A DNA stretch of 64,000 bases from Cyclaneusma minus. Taxonomy: Eukaryota > Ascomycota > Leotiomycetes > Marthamycetales > Marthamycetaceae. Under the pieces are notes generated by a model. That model saw nothing but the letters and a program-made list of their open reading frames with translations. It was not told where the DNA came from and searched no databases. The stretch is taken from contig JAKZHN010000011.1 in assembly GCA_037179335.1 (NCBI GenBank), positions 216,428 through 280,427 on the forward strand, written 5' to 3'. Position numbers and translations under genes: made by a program. Positions 1 to 11,000 of this stretch are shown here, piece after piece (the first letter of the stretch is position 1; the number at the start of each line of letters is the position of its first letter).

Positions 1-405
1 TGTCGTCAACACCCTCAATCTTGATCAAGCTGGTGCCGGGGGTGGTGTTGCGCTTGCCACGCTGGTAGCTCAGGTGGCGGCCCCTGTAAGAATCACCCGT
101 CAGTCAATTATTCGGAGTTTCGCTCTCGAGTTCAGCAGCGTGTTCCCAGCTCCATCTCCGGAAGGTCGTATCGCGGGGCTCTGCGCAGGCCAATTCGAAT
201 CTCGAGGTCCAAGGTTTCGGGATTGACTCACTTCACGTAAACTACAGAATGTCAGCGATATTCTTGTCAACAGTCGCAACTTCAATTTCCTGCAGCAATT
301 CAGAGCATGCGCAGATCATGCACCATGCTCTGCCTTCCTCCAACAGGCCCAATTTTCCAGCGCGGGACGGGACAGCTTACGGCGGTGTCCAGCTTCGGTA
401 GGCAT
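1..405 (-). CDS. RPL33: 60S ribosomal protein eL33 (L33/L35Ae), 3' part cut by window edge
   Basis: Cytosolic large-subunit ribosomal protein of the eL33 family. Three exons are visible on the minus strand: 405-381 (start ATG at 405, MPTEAGHR plus one base), a 10-nt microexon 241-232, and 83-1, which runs off the window. Joined in phase they read MPTEAGHRLYVK followed by GRHLSYQRGKRNTTPGTSLI, the hallmark N-terminus of the family (yeast has a similar LYVKGKHLSYQR). Intron 1 (380-242) has donor GTAAGC, branch GCTGAC and acceptor TAG; intron 2 (231-84) has donor GTGAGT and acceptor CAG. The first two introns thus isolate only ten coding bases. The 5' UTR is pyrimidine-rich as in other ribosomal protein genes. 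The rest of the protein (about 70 residues) lies outside the window. Family identity is certain; the microexon rests on phase and splice signals. Confidence 0.93.
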
Positions 406-566
406 CTTGACAGGTGTTCTTCGATTGTCGAAAATGCGAAGAAGAAGGGGTCGGCGACTCGTCCTGTGCAGAGACTATCGCTGGCGTTGTCGATGGGGTT
501 GGCGTCGATGTCGTTGGCTGCTCACCTTGATAGGAAAGGCTAAGCTGGGAGTCAGGTCGCTACTTT

Positions 567-580
567 AAGCCCTAAGCCCT
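567..580. promoter_or_regulatory. Tandem AGCCCTAA-type site (possible Tbf1 site) upstream of RPL33
   Basis: AAGCCCTAAGCCCT lies about 165 bases upstream of the RPL33 start codon and holds two overlapping copies of an ARCCCTAA-like box. In several ascomycetes outside the Saccharomyces lineage this telomere-repeat-like box binds Tbf1 and drives ribosomal protein genes. The sequence and its position are seen directly; the factor is inference. Confidence 0.45.
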
Positions 581-2166
581 CATGTCAACATATTTGTGCG
601 GCTGCCTTAAATTAATTATTGCTGCCAGAAAGGCCAGGCACCAAGACCCATCTCACGTGCGCGCCCGTGCGCGAGATTTAGCGCGGCCAAGATCTCTCTC
701 CACGGAGTTCCCCCGGACACCATCGATGTCTCCAGGTCCACGGATACCGAGCTTTGCTTGTTAGGTATGTGTTACTTGATGTATCTTGAAGCCATTCCTG
801 ACTACTCCCGGTCACTCAGCTTACTCTGGTTTCTTGATTAATTCCTGATTATTTGAATTAGTGATATCTCTAGTTTCTTTGGCTCGTGGTGCATTCTCGG
901 AAGCTGAAGTCTGCTCTCAACTATTTGAAATCGCTTCTGATAACTATGTCGGCTCACGGTATATAGGTAGGTAACTTTGAAAGACCTGGGAGACACTCGT
1001 GAGAGGATGTCTGGGGATTGGAAATTTACGGACTGTATTCAATACAGCCTATCCAAGTATATTCCCCGAAGCTCCAAAAAATGCCTTAAAGATGTGATCT
1101 AAATGACTGTGCATGGAAAAGCCCAAATGATTAGGGGTGACTGAAGACACAAAAAAGTCGACCGGTCCGGTTTTAGATGACAGCCAAAGGTACATTACCA
1201 CTGGGCTTTGCCTCATTCAAGTATCAGAATATAAGGCTTACATCTAACACGGCCATATACCAGGTTCAATATGATTGAAGTCCGAACGCGGCCTCCGAGC
1301 CACTTAAGCTCGAGTCGTGCCGCACGGGATGGACATAGCAGCGGAGACAGCCGGCCTCCCGTCCAGATACTTCTTAAGGCCGATGATGCCAGGCCATGTT
1401 GCTGAAGAGATAGTAGCGAAGATATCATTCGCCAGGAGAATACACAGAGCACTGCACAGGTACGAGTTCTTTGTCGGGAGCGGCCAGTCGACGGCTGCTC
1501 TAACTACTGCGGCTTGCTTCATAATCCAAGTAGAAGATTCCACCGAGCGAGCCGCCTAGCCTGCTTATATAAAAGCAAGTGAATCCGCGAGAAATCTCCG
1601 CCCGTAGCAAGGCCGCGACTCCATAAGAAGCACCCGGCTAGTGTGGGAGGTACATTGATGTGAATGATGGACATGCAGTGACAAGTGCTTGCCAGCGGAA
1701 TGTCCGTATCGCGGGAGCCGCTTGGCAGGGCCGAGTTAAAACGTAGAATAGTCGTCCGAAGTGCCGCGAGGGGCGAATAAAGCTTGATGATGGCGGCGGA
1801 TGTGACATATTATGTCTGTACTCTCCCTTTTCGAGACTGGAGCGGGCAGCGTCGCTGGCGTCATGGGCTTTGATTCGAAGTGGTCAGTGTGCCGGGATGA
1901 GGACCGGAAGAAGAGGGGAGCTGGAGGAACCCACGTTCCCGCTTGGCGGCACGGCCACTTCGAGTCTTCGACTACTGACGTGGGGCAGCTTATGAGCTGC
2001 GAGCTCCGATTATCTCAGCGCAACATCAACCCGCTTTCTTTTCCTCAACCTGCCTCTCTCCCCCGACAACCCTCCGGACTTCCCTAAATCGCTCTCTCAG
2101 ACTCAAATCGTCCATCCTCATCTCCAACTCTCTTCTTGCCTTTGATCAAGCGCCCCGTCAGCAGCC
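581..2166. other. Intergenic region between divergent RPL33 and G6PD genes
   Basis: About 1.6 kb holding the two promoters. No conserved protein is recognisable in any frame; short open stretches near 1213-1559 on both strands resemble nothing I know. A T-rich stretch at about 825-870 weakly recalls the 19-bp repeat units found elsewhere in the window. A TATA-like TATATAAAA lies near 1567, with no gene attached to it. Confidence 0.5.
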
Positions 2167-4140
2167 ATGGCTGACACCGTCATCAAGCCTGAGGAGGAGC
2201 ATAACGCTGGGTAAGATCATGACCAAATTCCTCTTCCCTTGCCGTCTAGAGTTCGCCGAAATGGCCGGTAGATACACCACCTCTCAGCTTCGAAGCTGCG
2301 ACCTAAATATCATCATGTCGAGCTTTTCGAGTGTGTGGACAAAGGCCAGAAGCTTCCCAACCATCATGCTTTCGGGCAAGAACAGCGGACTGATTCGGCT
2401 TTTTTCGCAGCAACGTGGAGCTCAAAGACAACACCGTCATCGTTGTCCTAGGAGCTTCCGGTGATCTGGCAAAGAAGAAGACTGTAAGCTTGTCAAAAAA
2501 AATCCGCCGCATTGGACACAATCTGACTAATTTGCCCAGTTCCCAGCCCTCTTCGGTCTGGTAAGTGACAATGGAGTGACATTGCGATCAATGATTCCAA
2601 GGAGCGGCACTCACAAAACCACAGTTCCGCAACCAATTCCTCCCCAAGGACATCAGAATCGTCGGATATGCGCGAACGAAGATGGACCATGAGGAGTACC
2701 TCAAGCGCGTCAAGTCCTACATCAAGACGCCAACAAAGGACATGGAGCAGCAGCTGGAGGAATTCTGCGGCCTCTGCTCATACATCTCCGGTCAATATGA
2801 CAAGGACGAATCGTTCATTGAGTTAAGGAAACACTTGGAAGAGCTCGAGAAGGGGCGCAAGGAGCAAAACCGAGTCTTCTACATGGCTCTGCCACCCAGT
2901 GTCTTCACCACTGTGTCTCAACACTTGAAGAAGAACTGCTACCCGGAGAAGGGTATCACGAGAATCATTGTATGAATTTCGCGCCCCACCTATCTATGTT
3001 AGCCTTCCTGACAACTCCCTAGGTCGAGAAACCATTCGGCAAGGATCTTCAGAGTTCTCGTGAACTTCAGAAGGCCTTGGAGCCAAACTGGAGCGAGGAT
3101 GAAATCTTCCGTATTGACCACTACTTGGGCAAGGAGATGGTGAAGAACATCCTGATTCTCAGATTTGGTAACGAATTCTTTGGCGCTACCTGGAATCGCA
3201 ACCACATCGACAACGTACAGATCACCTTTAAGGAGCCCTTCGGCACTGAGGGACGTGGTGGATACTTTGACGAGTTCGGCATTATTCGAGACGTTATGCA
3301 AAACCACCTGCTGCAAGTCCTGACGCTGCTCGCCATGGAGCGACCCATCTCTTTCTCCGCAGAGGACATCCGTGACGAGAAGGTCCGCGTCCTTCGAGGA
3401 ATCCCCGCCATTGAGCCTAAGAACGTTATTATTGGACAATACGGCAGATCTCTGGACGGAACCAAGCCAGCATACAAGGAAGACGACACCGTGCCAAAGG
3501 ACTCCCGGTGCCCAACTTTCTGCGCCATGGTCGCATACATCAAGAACGAGAGGTGGGATGGCGTGCCTTTCATACTGAAGGCAGGAAAGGCTCTTAACGA
3601 GCAGAAGACCGAGATTCGCATTCAATTCAAGGATGTCACCTCGGGTATTTTCAAGGACATTCCCCGGAACGAGCTTGTCATGCGAATCCAGCCCAACGAG
3701 AGTGTCTACATCAAGATGAACTCGAAGCTCCCAGGTCTCAGCATGCAGACCGTTGTTACTGAGCTGGATCTCACCTACCGCCGCCGTTTCTCAGACCTCA
3801 AGATCCCCGAGGCCTACGAGTCTCTGATCCTCGACGCCCTTAAGGGTGACCACTCCAACTTCGTCCGTGATGACGAACTCGACGCCAGCTGGAGAATCTT
3901 CACCCCTCTCCTGCACTACCTCGATGACAACAAGGAGATCATCCCCATGGAGTACCCATACGGTAAGCAGATGGCCCCTATGCAACCTATCACCATATTC
4001 AAAATACAAAGCTAACTCTTATCACAGGTTCCCGTGGCCCCGCCGTCCTTGACGACTTCACCTCGTCTTACGGCTACAAGTTCAGCGATGCCGCTGGCTA
4101 CCAGTGGCCCACGACCCAGGCTGCTCCCAACAAGCTGTAA
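2167..4140 (+). CDS. Glucose-6-phosphate 1-dehydrogenase
   Basis: Cytosolic first enzyme of the oxidative pentose phosphate pathway (glucose-6-phosphate + NADP+ to 6-phosphogluconolactone + NADPH). Six exons: 2167-2210, 2411-2483, 2540-2560, 2625-2969, 3023-3962, 4028-4140, giving 511 residues, the usual length. The cofactor motif VVLGASGDLAKKK is in exon 2 and the active-site signature RIDHYLGKE is in exon 5 (near 3112-3138). All introns are GT-AG and phases agree throughout. Exon 3 is only 21 nt (FPALFGL). The start ATGGCTGAC is the first in-frame ATG before the conserved region. The gene is divergent from RPL33 and convergent with the BAH-PHD gene. Fungal orthologues are called gsdA or ZWF1. 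Confidence 0.96.
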
Positions 4141-5686
4141 GTAGGCGTTTATTAGAAATCTACACGCCACTAGAAAGCTTTAGATAGAAACAAGGAATCA
4201 TGTTTACACACTGCTCTTCGCAGCTGGAGAAGCGCAAAATGAGCAAAATCCCACCAAAATCTCAGCAACGACTATTCAACTGCAGTGCTGTGTGACTTTA
4301 TTCGTTGCATTCATTCGCCGCAGCGTCACGCCGCAATCCTAACGCCTGGCTCTTTTCGAAAGCTTCTGCTTGAATGGCATCCGCGTTGTTCTGCGGACAT
4401 CGCTGCTTGTGAGTTCTTTTTCTTTTTCCCGGCGCTGGAGATGGATAGATCATGAGAAACACAAGCACATTTCCTTCTTCTGGGGTATAGGTATCTCTCA
4501 CTTTGCCATGAAGTCTTTGGGGAACGGGACGGAGGAGGAAGGATGCTGTATACAGATCAAAGCAAAACTCTCCTTATAGAGCTCCACGCGGCCCGTACTT
4601 CTCGAATGTTTCCTCGATGGGGCGAGCTAAATCCCGACTGGATTTTTGAAATCCCAGGACAAGCTACACCCAATCGGGATACTGCCCTTCTTTCTTGTCC
4701 CTAAGGATTCCAGGTAATTCTGGATACTCTAAGTAATTGGACATATTCCAGGAAATGGGAAAGTTCCAATTAACTGGGAAAGCTCCAAATGATTGGGAAA
4801 ATTCCGAGTAATGTAGAGTGTTCTAAGTAATCGTAGGCATTTCGAATAATTACAAAAAACCCTAAATAGGGGACCAAACTCGACAAGTGAGGCGGATCAT
4901 GTCGAGTTAAGTGAGTCCGAGTGACTTTGATGTATGCAATTAAGTTGTAGGTCACTGTACGTTACAACCCGTCGCACGATATAGAGCCCCTTGAAGGTAG
5001 TTTAGGGGGTCCACCATCCATGCGAATGTTACTCGGGCGATATAAGAGCGCAGCACCTACGAGGCAGCATCACCAAGTCTTCCGGCAAGGAAACTCGCAA
5101 TCACAATCATCTTGGGCACCATATAGAATATCATGATGGCAAAACTTTGTCGTTGGAGTAAGCACTTTTGTTTTCCTCATTTGACACAAACTTCGTAGCT
5201 TCCAGTTCTGAAGCCATCCCTCGAACCAGCAAATACAGCATACAAGTTTCCTCGCCCCCAAAGCACCAGAGCACGCGGTACATACGCCTGGAACCATATA
5301 TCATAATGTCAGATAGCGCCTGAACTCGTGCCGCGCTAAAGAGTGGGGTATCTCTGTCCGATGAAAGTTCAATTCCGCCAACGCCGCCTAACGAGCATAT
5401 GAAAGCAATTGCAAACAGCAAGTGAACGTTCTCGACAGTGTGTGCTGTACGGTATGCATCTTGTCTGATGTACGAATGGGACATCGTGACACACTTTCCG
5501 CATCGAAGAATGTCCAGGAAACAGAGCAGGGTGATAGTCGTGAGAGGTGATATCAAGTCGAGAAACAGCAGATGTGTCAATAGACCAAGAACACCGTGGG
5601 ATGCGAAAAGATTTGACTTCGCACGTTGCTCGAGAGGAGCTTGGTGTTTTCGATCGCAGGGATGTTCTTTGGTTATCGACGGGCAT
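4141..5686. other. Convergent intergenic region with a minisatellite
   Basis: Three-prime flanks of G6PD and of the BAH-PHD gene. It contains the 19-bp repeat array at 4705-4853. A minus-strand open frame (about 5680-5131) has hydrophobic stretches but no recognisable family and overlaps the end of the BAH-PHD gene in another frame; I do not call it a gene. Confidence 0.5.
4705..4853. repeat. Degenerate 19-20 bp tandem array, copy 1
   Basis: About eight units of 18-20 bp with steps such as GGATACTCTAAGTAATTG, GAAAGTTCCAATTAACTGG and GAAAGCTCCAAATGATTGG. It belongs to the same family as the arrays at 12089, 28150, 30281, 38414, 40010 and 49051. No terminal inverted repeats are visible here. 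Confidence 0.75.
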
Positions 5687-6953
5687 CTATACAATATGAG
5701 TACCACAGTTGAGACAGTGGATATTCTCAAACGTCGTGTAGAACTTCGAAGTCGGACGAAGGTCAACAACCTCCAGTTGCGGAGGATCCAGGTCCATTCT
5801 CACTGTAGAAGTGAATTTACCGTCCCAGTCGGCCACGGGGATGACCTTCTTCGACTTGCGCCTGTCCTTCTTCTCGCTTTTGATAGACGGGGTCGGAGTC
5901 GACTCGACGGACTCGGCGGACTCGGAAGTCTTGTCGAAGGCTTTTTGACATGCTTCATCGGTAAGGCAGGATGCATGGTTCCATTTCTTGCACGTCTCGC
6001 TGGGACACTGGAGCAACAGCACGTCCGGGTTGGCGGGTCGTCCACAGCCACATACCTTTCTCAGGCTCTGAAAAATGGTTAGTCTCAAGCCGATGATCGA
6101 CATCGCCGCGAAGCCTGTAAGAACTACTCACCGAGAGAGTATTGTCCCGGATGTCCAAGTACTGTCTCCAGTATAGCTCGGTCTTCGGGTTTCCGTCGTC
6201 ATCATCGTCGCCGTCACCATCCTCGAAATACTGTACCTCCACAGGCCGGGCGATGGTGAGCACATCGATAACGTCGAGGTGGTTGGAAGCGATCAGCTCT
6301 TGGTGACCATGGTATGCGCGCCTTCTGTCAGCCGCCGTCGGGTGAAGATCGTTAAGGTCGCGAGCTTTTCTAAGGTCGTCGGGCCAGTAGCACCACGCCA
6401 CCTTGGACCAGTTAGCTGACGAAGAGATGGCTTCTGCCAGAAAGACATACCAGTGCGAAGACATGGAGACCGTCGCCCTCGGGAGCCCGGAATTCGAGAA
6501 CTTTGGCCACCCAATACTTCCGGTCATCGTCAACAGCTTCATAATCGCCCGGTACAGGATCATGTGGAGTCACGAGTACAAAGTCCTTCGACCGGATCTT
6601 CACTTTCTCCTCGTCCTCCTCGCCTTTGTTCTTTGGAAAGCCTTTGACTATACATTACGTGTTAGGAGATTGGCAGTAGCAGAGGCATGCGATGGAAACT
6701 TACACAAGGCATTGTTGTACACCTTCAATGAAGACCAGTCCCCGTAGGGCTCTACGCAGAAGGTCGATCTCAGATTGTGGCCTTTGTCTTTCGGCTTGAA
6801 GGGTACGACGCGTTGTATCTCAGCTTTGGCCAGAAGTTCGGTATCACGCTTGCCCTGCTTGGTGACCGGTTTGCCAGTGGCATCAATCCGGGGGAAGACA
6901 ACGGAGAAGTCGTACTTCGGTTCTTCCGTTTTCCTACGCTTGGCCTTAGGCAT
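5687..6953 (-). CDS. BAH-PHD domain chromatin protein
   Basis: Nuclear protein with a bromo-adjacent homology domain followed by a PHD finger. Exons: 6953-6704, 6647-6451, 6401-6132, 6067-5687; total 365 residues. The N-terminus is basic (MPKAKRRK). The BAH domain covers roughly residues 105-235 with the typical run KYWVAKVLE...VAWCYWPDDL...ASNHLDVIDV. The PHD starts near residue 246 (CGCGRP...CPSETCKKWNHASC) and seems to be completed by C-L-N-C at 357-360, leaving an unusually long insert of about 75 residues before the last cysteine pair. Introns have CTAAC branch sites; the third exon begins after a 49-nt intron ending TCCAAG. Architecture matches fungal/plant readers of H3K27me3 (EPR-1 in Neurospora, EBS/SHL in plants); that role is inference. 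The gene is divergent from the Fun30 gene. Confidence 0.82.
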
Positions 6954-8008
6954 TGTGAAGCAGTTGATTTCGAAGAATTGGGGAGCAGAGCGGAGTTCGA
7001 CGTTTGCAATTGTTCAGGTGTGGAGAAGCTGAGGTCGGCGTGTCGAGGTTCTCGAGTGAAAGGGATCTCGAGAGGTCGAACGAGAGCGGGGAGGCCGGAG
7101 AGATGTAGCTCGGCAGACCTTGGCGGGGGGAAAGAGAGCGTGAAGTGTGCGAGAGTAGTTCGAGAGTGAGCCCAGCAGTCGAGGACCTCGAGCTTCACAG
7201 CTACTCTCGAATTTCCCCAAGGCTTAGAGTTGGTAGCCTCGCCCTCGCTCTTCACGCGATTGGCCAATTCAGTTGGAGCGGCAGTCTCCGCAAGCGCCCC
7301 GCCATCTGATAAGGTTACGGGATTTGCCGGGGTATGTTAACATTTGACATGAACGGTCGATATGTGAATATCTTATATCAGAACATATAGATCAGGACGA
7401 AGATGTCTTCCCATCATGCTGAAATGCTCTCTATAGTCAAATCTGTACATGCGTTCCGACGAAATCACTAGTACTTACTCTCTGGGAAGCAAACAGCACA
7501 TATCACAGTTACTTCAGTCAAACACCAGAAACCATGGAAATGCGCTTTGGTGGAAGGTTGGAGTAATCGCTGTATGGGTACGGTGTGCCAATGTAATATT
7601 GAAAGTGAAACCAGACAGACAATGGACTGTCGTTTCTTTCATCTCTTTCAAGTCACGGGACAAGGTGACTGAAAAACGCGCTAGAATTAATTGGCGCCTT
7701 CGCTTCGCCACCATCGCGACCGCGTCTTGCCGCTACGACTCTGTCTCTGCGCCCGGCAACACTCCTTTCGCACACCGGCTGCACAACGCTCCTTGTTCTC
7801 TATCCGCCCGTCCAGAGAGCTCCAGGCTGTTTCTGCGCCACCAAGTCGGAACTCAGAACCCTCTCCCTTTTTGTTGCCATCTGCTTGCGGTGAAAGCTTT
7901 GCAACTTTTTGGCCGACTTCCTCGACTTTCTTCAGCGCGCGCGCACCCATATCAATTACGCCAGCACCACGGTGACCCTGGCCTGGGCGCATCTTCGAAT
8001 CGCCTGCC
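6954..8008. other. Divergent promoter region, BAH-PHD / Fun30
   Basis: About 1.05 kb separating two chromatin genes transcribed in opposite directions. Open frames here, such as one running from 7449 into the start of the Fun30 gene in another frame, have no recognisable product. Pyrimidine-rich sequence precedes the Fun30 start. Confidence 0.5.
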
Positions 8009-11000
8009 ATGGCTACCCACGGTTTGAAGCGAGCGACCGCTGTCGAAATCGTGCCCGAATCGCCGGTTGCAAAGAGGCAGCGGACTGAAAGCGAACAGCC
8101 ATCCCGCGAGTCCTACGGCGGCTACAACTCCAATGCAGATTCAGGCGACGAACTTTTCTCTGACATACGCTCGACACCGCCTTCACACTCCACCCAGCCG
8201 ACGCAGCTCGTCAACAGAAACACCCTGCTCGAGTCTTCCCCTGCAGTCGAAAGTTCCGATCCAATACAGATCCCGGCTTCTTCACCTTATCGACCACCAC
8301 CAACTGACAGCAACAGAGTCGGTCCTGGCCGCGCACCGGCAATTGGTAGACTCGCATCCTTGAAGCAGCCCAAAGGACCGCTCCAGCCCAGAGGGACGGA
8401 TTTCCGAGCACCAGCACGAGCCCCCCCTGTCACGAACACAATCGATCTGATCTCTGACGAAGATGTGAGCAACAAGAATGGACGCCACAACAGGGCCGAT
8501 ATCCCGTCTTCGAGCTTCGCTTCCAGAGGCAACAAAGAGTTCAGCAGCATTATTGCCAAATCAGCGTACCATCCAGGCCCGTCGAAGTCACACCAATCGA
8601 AGCCATCCCAGTCGACGGGACTCAAATTCGCGCCTGGGATGTCGATGCAGTCAAAGCCTGAACGAGCCCGGCCTGTCCAAGACAGCATGATATTGGATCA
8701 GATGACGGATCTCCGCATGAAGGAGCTGGTATTGAAGGTTCAGGCCATCTACCCTCACAGGAGCATCGGAGACTGCAAGAGTGCTTTGGAACAAGCGAAA
8801 GGGAACAAAGAGCGCGCACTATCCATCTTGGCCGACCGTGATCCCGTGCCCATCGAGTCCTCTGATGATGAGCTTTCCAGGAAGCCAGATCCAGCACCAC
8901 AGATGGAACGCAAGCTCGAGAAACCTATCCAGTCTATTCAGCACAGATATGGAAATCAAAAGTTCAAGGTCTTTGATACACCGGACAAGTCTGAGCCTAA
9001 GAGGAGATTGGTCAAGGGACGGAGAAACCCTTCCCCCTCCCCAGTTGCATCGAGTCCACCTGAGCCCTTGGCTGTTGAAAGTGACAACGAGTCCGCCGAC
9101 TCGGCTGTTGGATCGGACCCTGACGATGATCTCGATACGAATGGCAAATTCCTCAAGTGGCTTAACACGTGTTCAGTTGAAGACTTGACGGATTTGTCCA
9201 GCTTGGACAAGGCCAGTACGAAGGACGCATGTGATGCCATGCTGAAAGCCAGGCCTTTCAAGAACTTGGCCGCTGCTGAGCGCTTCACCATCGCGCGTCT
9301 TACGAAAACTGGCAAAAAGAGAGCTGGGCCAACGACTGGCGAACGGATTGTAGAGGCGGCACTGAAAATGTGGAAGGGCTACGCAGCAGTTGATTCTCTC
9401 TGCGCCCAATGCGATCATATTGCGAAACCACTAGCGGATGAGATGTCCAAGTGGGGTGTTGATGTGTTTGGCGCTTCTACAGACGGCGAACTTCAGATGA
9501 CAACCTTGGACTCGCCCGGGGACAGTGGCGTCGACGTTGCCAGTAGCGCCGTTGATGATGATGAGATCAAGAGCAAGGGCGGTCGTCAGATCAAGAAGAG
9601 CTTTCTGAAACAGCCAGTCATGATGAGCTCCGAAGTGACGCTGAAGGACTACCAGCTTGTGGGTCTTAACTGGCTCGCGCTTCTCTACAAGCACAAGTTG
9701 AGTGGCATCCTCGCAGATGACATGGGCTTGGGGAAGACCTGCCAAGTTATAGCGTTCCTATCTCACCTGTGTGAGACAGGCTATAAAGGTCCTCACCTTG
9801 TCATCGTACCAGGCTCAACTCTCGAGAATTGGTTGAGAGAGTTTGAAAAATTCTCCCCCAAGCTAACTGTCTTGCCACACCACGGATCACAGGCGGATCG
9901 GGCTCAAAACGCCGACACTATCCTGGCGAGATGCAACGAGGTGAATGTTGTTGTCACGACATATGACATGGCTTACAAGCCACATGACAACCGCTTCCTA
10001 CGACATCTCAAGCCTGATGCCTGTGTGTACGATGAAGGGCACTTGCTTAAGAACCCGGAGTCACAGAGATATGGCGCGCTCGTCAAAATTCCTTCTAAGT
10101 TCAAGTTGCTGTTGACTGGTACACCTCTGCAGAACAACCTACAGGAACTCACAGCGCTGCTGGGCTTCATTCTGCCAAACGTTTTCAATGACCGTCGGGA
10201 GGACCTGAACCACATTTTCAAGCACAAGGCAACTACAATGGACAAAGACCACGCTGCACTGCTATCTGAGCAACGCGTGACTCGAGCACGCTCGATGTTG
10301 ACGCCATTTGTGTTGCGAAGGAAGAAGCAGCATGTCCTCAAAGATATTCCGGCCAAACACTGCCGAGTGGAGTACTGCGATCTTCACCCGACGCAGTATG
10401 CCATTTACAGAGGCCATCTGGATGATGCCAAGGAGCGCGCACGACTTCGTCTTGAGGGCGTCAAGGCTCCAAAGACTGACGAAGAAAATCCTATGATGCA
10501 ACTTCGGAAGGCTGCGATTCATCCTCTTCTTTTCCGCCGTCATTTCGATGACGACAAGGTTGAGGTGATGGCGGACCTCTTGCGAGAGAACCATCCCAGT
10601 GACTTCGATCCCAAACAGGCACGCAAGCACCTTGTGGGAGAGATGCATGCTCACAACGATTTTGTCTTGCATACTTGGTGTAGTATCTATCCGGCTATCG
10701 AGGACTTTGATGTCGAAGAAGAGGCATGGATGAAGAGCGGGAAGGTAGAGACCTTGGTTCGCCTTCTGAAGCAGTACAGGGAGAATGGTGATCGCGTCTT
10801 GATTTTCTCCCAGTTCAGTAAGGTCATCGACATCTTGCAAGCCGTCATGAACACCATCCGAATCGCTTTCACCCGTATCGATGGTGGGACTCCTATTGAC
10901 CAGCGCCAGTCGCTGATCGACCAATTCAAGGAGGACAAGGGAATTACAGCATTCTTATTAACTACGAAGGCTGGTGGAACCGGTTTGAACTTGATGTATG

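Noticed and set aside
1213..1559. Overlapping open frames on both strands between RPL33 and G6PD
   Set aside because: No recognisable domain, no splice pattern, and mutually overlapping frames of similar length.
5131..5769. Minus-strand frame with hydrophobic stretches downstream of the BAH-PHD gene
   Set aside because: It overlaps the last BAH-PHD exon in another frame, shows no family resemblance, and has no clear start.
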